A DNA stretch of 64,000 bases, taken from Pontibacter virosus. Lineage in GTDB: Bacteria > Bacteroidota > Bacteroidia > Cytophagales > Hymenobacteraceae. Below the pieces are notes generated by a model, which saw nothing but the letters and a program-made list of their open reading frames with translations, ran no database searches and was not told the origin of the DNA. Shown here in pieces: positions 61,778 to 64,000 of the stretch (position 1 is its first letter; each line of letters starts with the position of its first letter). The position numbers were made by a program, and so were the translations under genes. The stretch spans positions 124,001 to 188,000 of the forward strand of contig NZ_QEKI01000003.1 of NCBI RefSeq assembly GCF_003096355.1, written 5' to 3'.

Positions 61778-61808
61778 AATCGCCCGGCACGAATCATGCC
61801 GGGCGATT
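61778..61808 (-). terminator. Terminator between convergent PAP2 and lipoprotein genes
   Basis: A perfect 12-bp stem AATCGCCCGGCA/TGCCGGGCGATT with a 7-nt loop. On the minus strand it is followed by a run of T residues that reaches the PAP2 stop codon. It mainly ends the gene at 61813-63096. Confidence 0.85.
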
Positions 61809-61812
61809 GCTC

Positions 61813-63096
61813 TTACCGGATGCCTTTGGTGTATTTCAAAATAACTCCTTTTCCTTTCTTGCCTCCCTCGCTGGCAATGTACATGGCACCGTCCTGATCA
61901 AAGGTCAGTCCCTCTGCTTGCCGGAGTTGAGACTCGTCCAGTTCTAAGGTTCGGGTGAGTTTCCCATCCTCGGTCATGGTATAGAGTCGGTTGTTAACCG
62001 CATCGAGCAGGTATAGCGCCTTGCTGGTCGGGTGCTTTTCGAGTGAGGATGGCTGTAGCACATCATACGCAGACTTCTGCTTTTTACTCTTCTTCGGCGC
62101 CTCTACCTGATCCAGAGAAATGTTGATGACTGGCTCTGGTTGGAATTTCTTGGCGTCCAGGGAAAAAGCATAAATGGCTTTCTGATTTTTCAGGTTAGGA
62201 TCGTGCCCTTTGGGTGCCAGCAGCAGTCGGTTTTGCTCCTGGTCATAGGCCAGCCCCTCTATGTTGATCGTGGCTGGAAAGGAGGCTTCGTATACCTTAA
62301 CAGTTGGGTTTTGACTGCTGAATCCGCCGACTTCGAAGAGGGCACCGTCACTGCGCACAATGTAGGCATCCTCCCCGGCCACTGCTATCCCTTCGTAGTC
62401 GCCAGGTCCGGCAAAGGGAATCTCTCTGATCACTTTTTTCTGTTCAAGGTCATAGACAAAGATCTTTCCTTCTTCATCCTGCACACAAGCCATGCTTCCG
62501 TCGGGGAGCAAGGAAATGCCTGACACTTCACGCAGTTCGGCAGGCAACTCCCAGCGGCTGTCTGCCATACCCAGGTCATCCGGGGTAGTTTCATTACTCG
62601 TCAGTGGCAGGAGAGAGGCGGACTGTTTCAGAACTTTAGCAGTGTTTGCCGACTGCTCCAGCAGTTCGCCTGCTTCATTGTAGCGCAGCCAGATGTCGCG
62701 CGTGCCTTTCTCCAACTCCACCACAAAGCTGGTCATGTTATTCTCCTGCACGCGGTGTACTTCCTCTATCTTGTAGTTGTTAAACTCCTGCTGCAGCTTT
62801 GCCACCACGCTTTTCGGGAGGTACTGTTGTTCAATCTCCTCGGTATAACTCAGCAAGGTGCCGTCTTCTAGGAAAAGTGCTTTCCGCTCCCGACCACTGA
62901 TCTCGAATTCAGCCTCGTACAGACTGTCCATTCGATCCCAGTCTACCCGTTTGATGGTGGGGTAACTTTCTACAAATTTGACCTTTACGGCATCCGGTAC
63001 GTTTCGGGCAGACCAGATCTGGTCGCAGCTGCTCAGGGTTGTGCCCGCCACAAGCACCATGGCCCATAAATAAGTATGTTTCATTTTAAGCTTCAT
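61813..63096 (-). CDS. Lipoprotein with PepSY-like and SdiA-regulated domains
   Basis: A 427-residue lipoprotein. The signal ends in LSSC (Cys at about 24); a second start four codons later is possible. The N-terminal domain (about 30-135) is PepSY-like: VPDAVKVKFVESYPTIKRVDWDRMDSLYEAEFEISGRERKALFLEDGTLL. The C-terminal domain (about 180-427) is an SdiA-regulated type beta-propeller with repeated blades (LREVSGISLLPDGSMACVQDEEGKIFVYDL, GPGDYEGIAVAGEDAYIVRSDG, QAEGLTFDQDGAMYIASEGG). Such proteins sit in the envelope; functions are unclear. The fusion and its place beside a histidine kinase suggest a regulated envelope factor. Confidence 0.8.
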   Translation of the reverse strand: MKLKMKHTYLWAMVLVAGTTLSSCDQIWSARNVPDAVKVKFVESYPTIKRVDWDRMDSLYEAEFEISGRERKALFLEDGTLLSYTEEIEQQYLPKSVVAKLQQEFNNYKIEEVHRVQENNMTSFVVELEKGTRDIWLRYNEAGELLEQSANTAKVLKQSASLLPLTSNETTPDDLGMADSRWELPAELREVSGISLLPDGSMACVQDEEGKIFVYDLEQKKVIREIPFAGPGDYEGIAVAGEDAYIVRSDGALFEVGGFSSQNPTVKVYEASFPATINIEGLAYDQEQNRLLLAPKGHDPNLKNQKAIYAFSLDAKKFQPEPVINISLDQVEAPKKSKKQKSAYDVLQPSSLEKHPTSKALYLLDAVNNRLYTMTEDGKLTRTLELDESQLRQAEGLTFDQDGAMYIASEGGKKGKGVILKYTKGIR

Positions 63097-63130
63097 AATT
63101 CTTTTGTGTTTCTGATAAGGTATACAGACC

Positions 63131-63149
63131 GAATTTGAAGCAATTCTGA
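63131..63149 (-). promoter_or_regulatory. OmpR-type direct-repeat operator upstream of the PepSY-like lipoprotein
   Basis: On the minus strand, TCAGAATT (63149-63142) is followed 11 bp on by TCAAATTC (63138-63131). This matches the perfect pair upstream of PAP2, with the first box 53 bp before the start codon against 51 there. TATACCTT, a rough -7 region, begins 25 bp from the first box. Confidence 0.6.
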
Positions 63150-63161
63150 AGAAAGGCGATT

Positions 63162-64000
63162 TCAGGAAACATTTTTTTGAAACTTCAGTCGCAGCACGTG
63201 TAAGCCCTCTTCATAGGTATAGGAAGGTTGCAGTTGGTATAGCTCGCTGATCTTGCTCACCAGTGCCAGGCCAATGCCCATCGATCCGGAAAGCTTGCTG
63301 CCACTTCTGAAGCGCTCAAACAAGGTGACCGGTTCTTCCTGCAAGGGTTCGCCGGAGTTCTTGATGCAAAGCTCATCTGCCTTTAGGCTGATCCGGATAA
63401 TGCCGCCTGTGCTGTTGTGCCGGATGGCGTTGAGCAGCAGATTGGAAATAAGAATCTCACACAGGCCAATGTTCATTTCTACAAAAACGGGCTGCATGTC
63501 TTCAATCTCTACCTGGATGTCATGCATCAGCATCATTTCCTGCAACTGGTCGAGTTGCTCCTGCAGCAGTTCGTGTAGGGGGATGACCTCGTTCTCTGAA
63601 AACTCCCTGTTCTCGATGCGGGTCAGCAGGATGAGAGAGCGGTTGAGTCGCGACAGCCGGTTGATGGAGGCATGCATCTCTTCCAGCATGGCTGCCTGAG
63701 CCGGCGTCAGGTTATCGGACTGCATGAAGAGCTCCAGTTTGCTGCTCACAATGGCCAGCGGCGTTTGTATCTCGTGCGAGGCGTTTTCGGTGAACTCTTT
63801 CAGGTTGAGGTAGTCGTTGTGGATTTTGCCGGTCATGGCCTGCAGCACTTCATTCAGTTCCTGAAACTCCTGCGTATCGGTGGGTTTCAGGAGTAACGGT
63901 TTTCGCTGGGTCAGACTGTAGCGCTTGGCCCGCTCAAGCGTGTCATAAAAGTTGCGCCAGTTGTATTTGTTGATGAAGTAGTTCACCCCGGCTAGTCCGA
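63162..64000 (-). CDS. Sensor histidine kinase (5' end beyond window)
   Basis: The last 279 or so residues of a two-component sensor kinase; the frame stays open to the window edge, so the N-terminal sensor and membrane part are missing. Visible are the end of a membrane helix (GLAGVNYFINKY), a linker, the phospho-acceptor box ENASHEIQTPLAIVSSKLEL, the N box ISNLLLNAIRHN, and GSMGIGLALVSKI for ATP binding. It likely pairs with an OmpR-type response regulator just outside the window and probably controls the two genes with 11-bp direct repeats. Confidence 0.92.
   Translation of the reverse strand, partial: GLAGVNYFINKYNWRNFYDTLERAKRYSLTQRKPLLLKPTDTQEFQELNEVLQAMTGKIHNDYLNLKEFTENASHEIQTPLAIVSSKLELFMQSDNLTPAQAAMLEEMHASINRLSRLNRSLILLTRIENREFSENEVIPLHELLQEQLDQLQEMMLMHDIQVEIEDMQPVFVEMNIGLCEILISNLLLNAIRHNSTGGIIRISLKADELCIKNSGEPLQEEPVTLFERFRSGSKLSGSMGIGLALVSKISELYQLQPSYTYEEGLHVLRLKFQKNVS

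Noticed and set aside
1..64000. AGGTATA as a promoter element
   Set aside because: Most copies lie inside genes in both orientations; only a few overlap -7 boxes (for example TATACCTTTG at 46-55 and 2881-2890).
1..64000. tRNA, rRNA or known riboswitch
   Set aside because: The gaps were read for cloverleaf ends and conserved RNA motifs, and none was recognised; a covariance-model search would be the decisive test.

Overview
This window looks like a chromosomal segment of a Bacteroidota bacterium, most likely order Cytophagales, family Hymenobacteraceae (Pontibacter-like). The reasons are a type IX secretion cargo with a PorP/SprF partner, TAnnTTTG-type -7 promoter elements, several Bacteroidota-specific families (HYC_CC_PP-like protein, DUF3347 adaptor, DUF2911, PepSY-like lipoprotein) and moderate GC. 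The genus is inferred from general character, not from any search. No rRNA, tRNA, CRISPR array, prophage or complete insertion sequence was seen.

Layout. 1-7.1 kb: a Crp/Fnr regulator, a persulfide dioxygenase-rhodanese fusion, a methyltransferase-universal stress protein-porin unit, a two-gene membrane module (CxxC mini-protein plus DUF2243) and a decayed patatin gene. 7.4-12.4 kb: a 1336-residue secreted SGNH hydrolase with a type IX sorting domain and its PorP/SprF partner. 12.4-14.0 kb: heme A synthase and a DUF2892 protein. 14.2-22 kb: a CusABC-like heavy-metal efflux operon. 22-26.7 kb: Gre factor, lytic transglycosylase, esterase, GNAT and a hypothetical. 27-43.4 kb: a 13-gene nuo operon (N to A on the minus strand) with fused nuoCD, headed by a CBS-domain gene. 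43.7-51.7 kb: PEP synthase, an ATP-cone/nuclease fusion, several exported proteins and an M1 peptidase. 51.7-57.4 kb: a complete trans-4-hydroxy-L-proline catabolic operon with a divergent AraC regulator. 57.5-64 kb: cold-shock protein, S1/P1 nuclease, P1 peptidase, class IV aminotransferase, PAP2 phosphatase, a PepSY-like/SdiA-regulated lipoprotein and a histidine kinase cut by the window edge.

How the genes work together. Four minus-strand promoters (upstream of an off-window gene, the persulfide dioxygenase, the methyltransferase unit and heme A synthase) share one architecture: a GTGA-N6-TCAC-like palindrome whose centre lies exactly 33 bp from the centre of a TAnnTTTG-like -7 element. 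The Crp/Fnr protein encoded among them has a CRP-type recognition helix (R-E-x-x-x-R), so a local respiration/sulfur regulon is proposed. At the right end, PAP2 and the PepSY-like lipoprotein carry matching 11-bp-period direct repeats, suggesting control by the OmpR-type system whose kinase lies at the window edge.

The most striking sequence-level oddity is the 7-mer AGGTATA/TATACCT. It occurs about 100 times by eye (about 8 expected), in both orientations, in all reading frames and between genes. Several families of palindromic repeats also occupy the gaps, including three that split the nuo operon.
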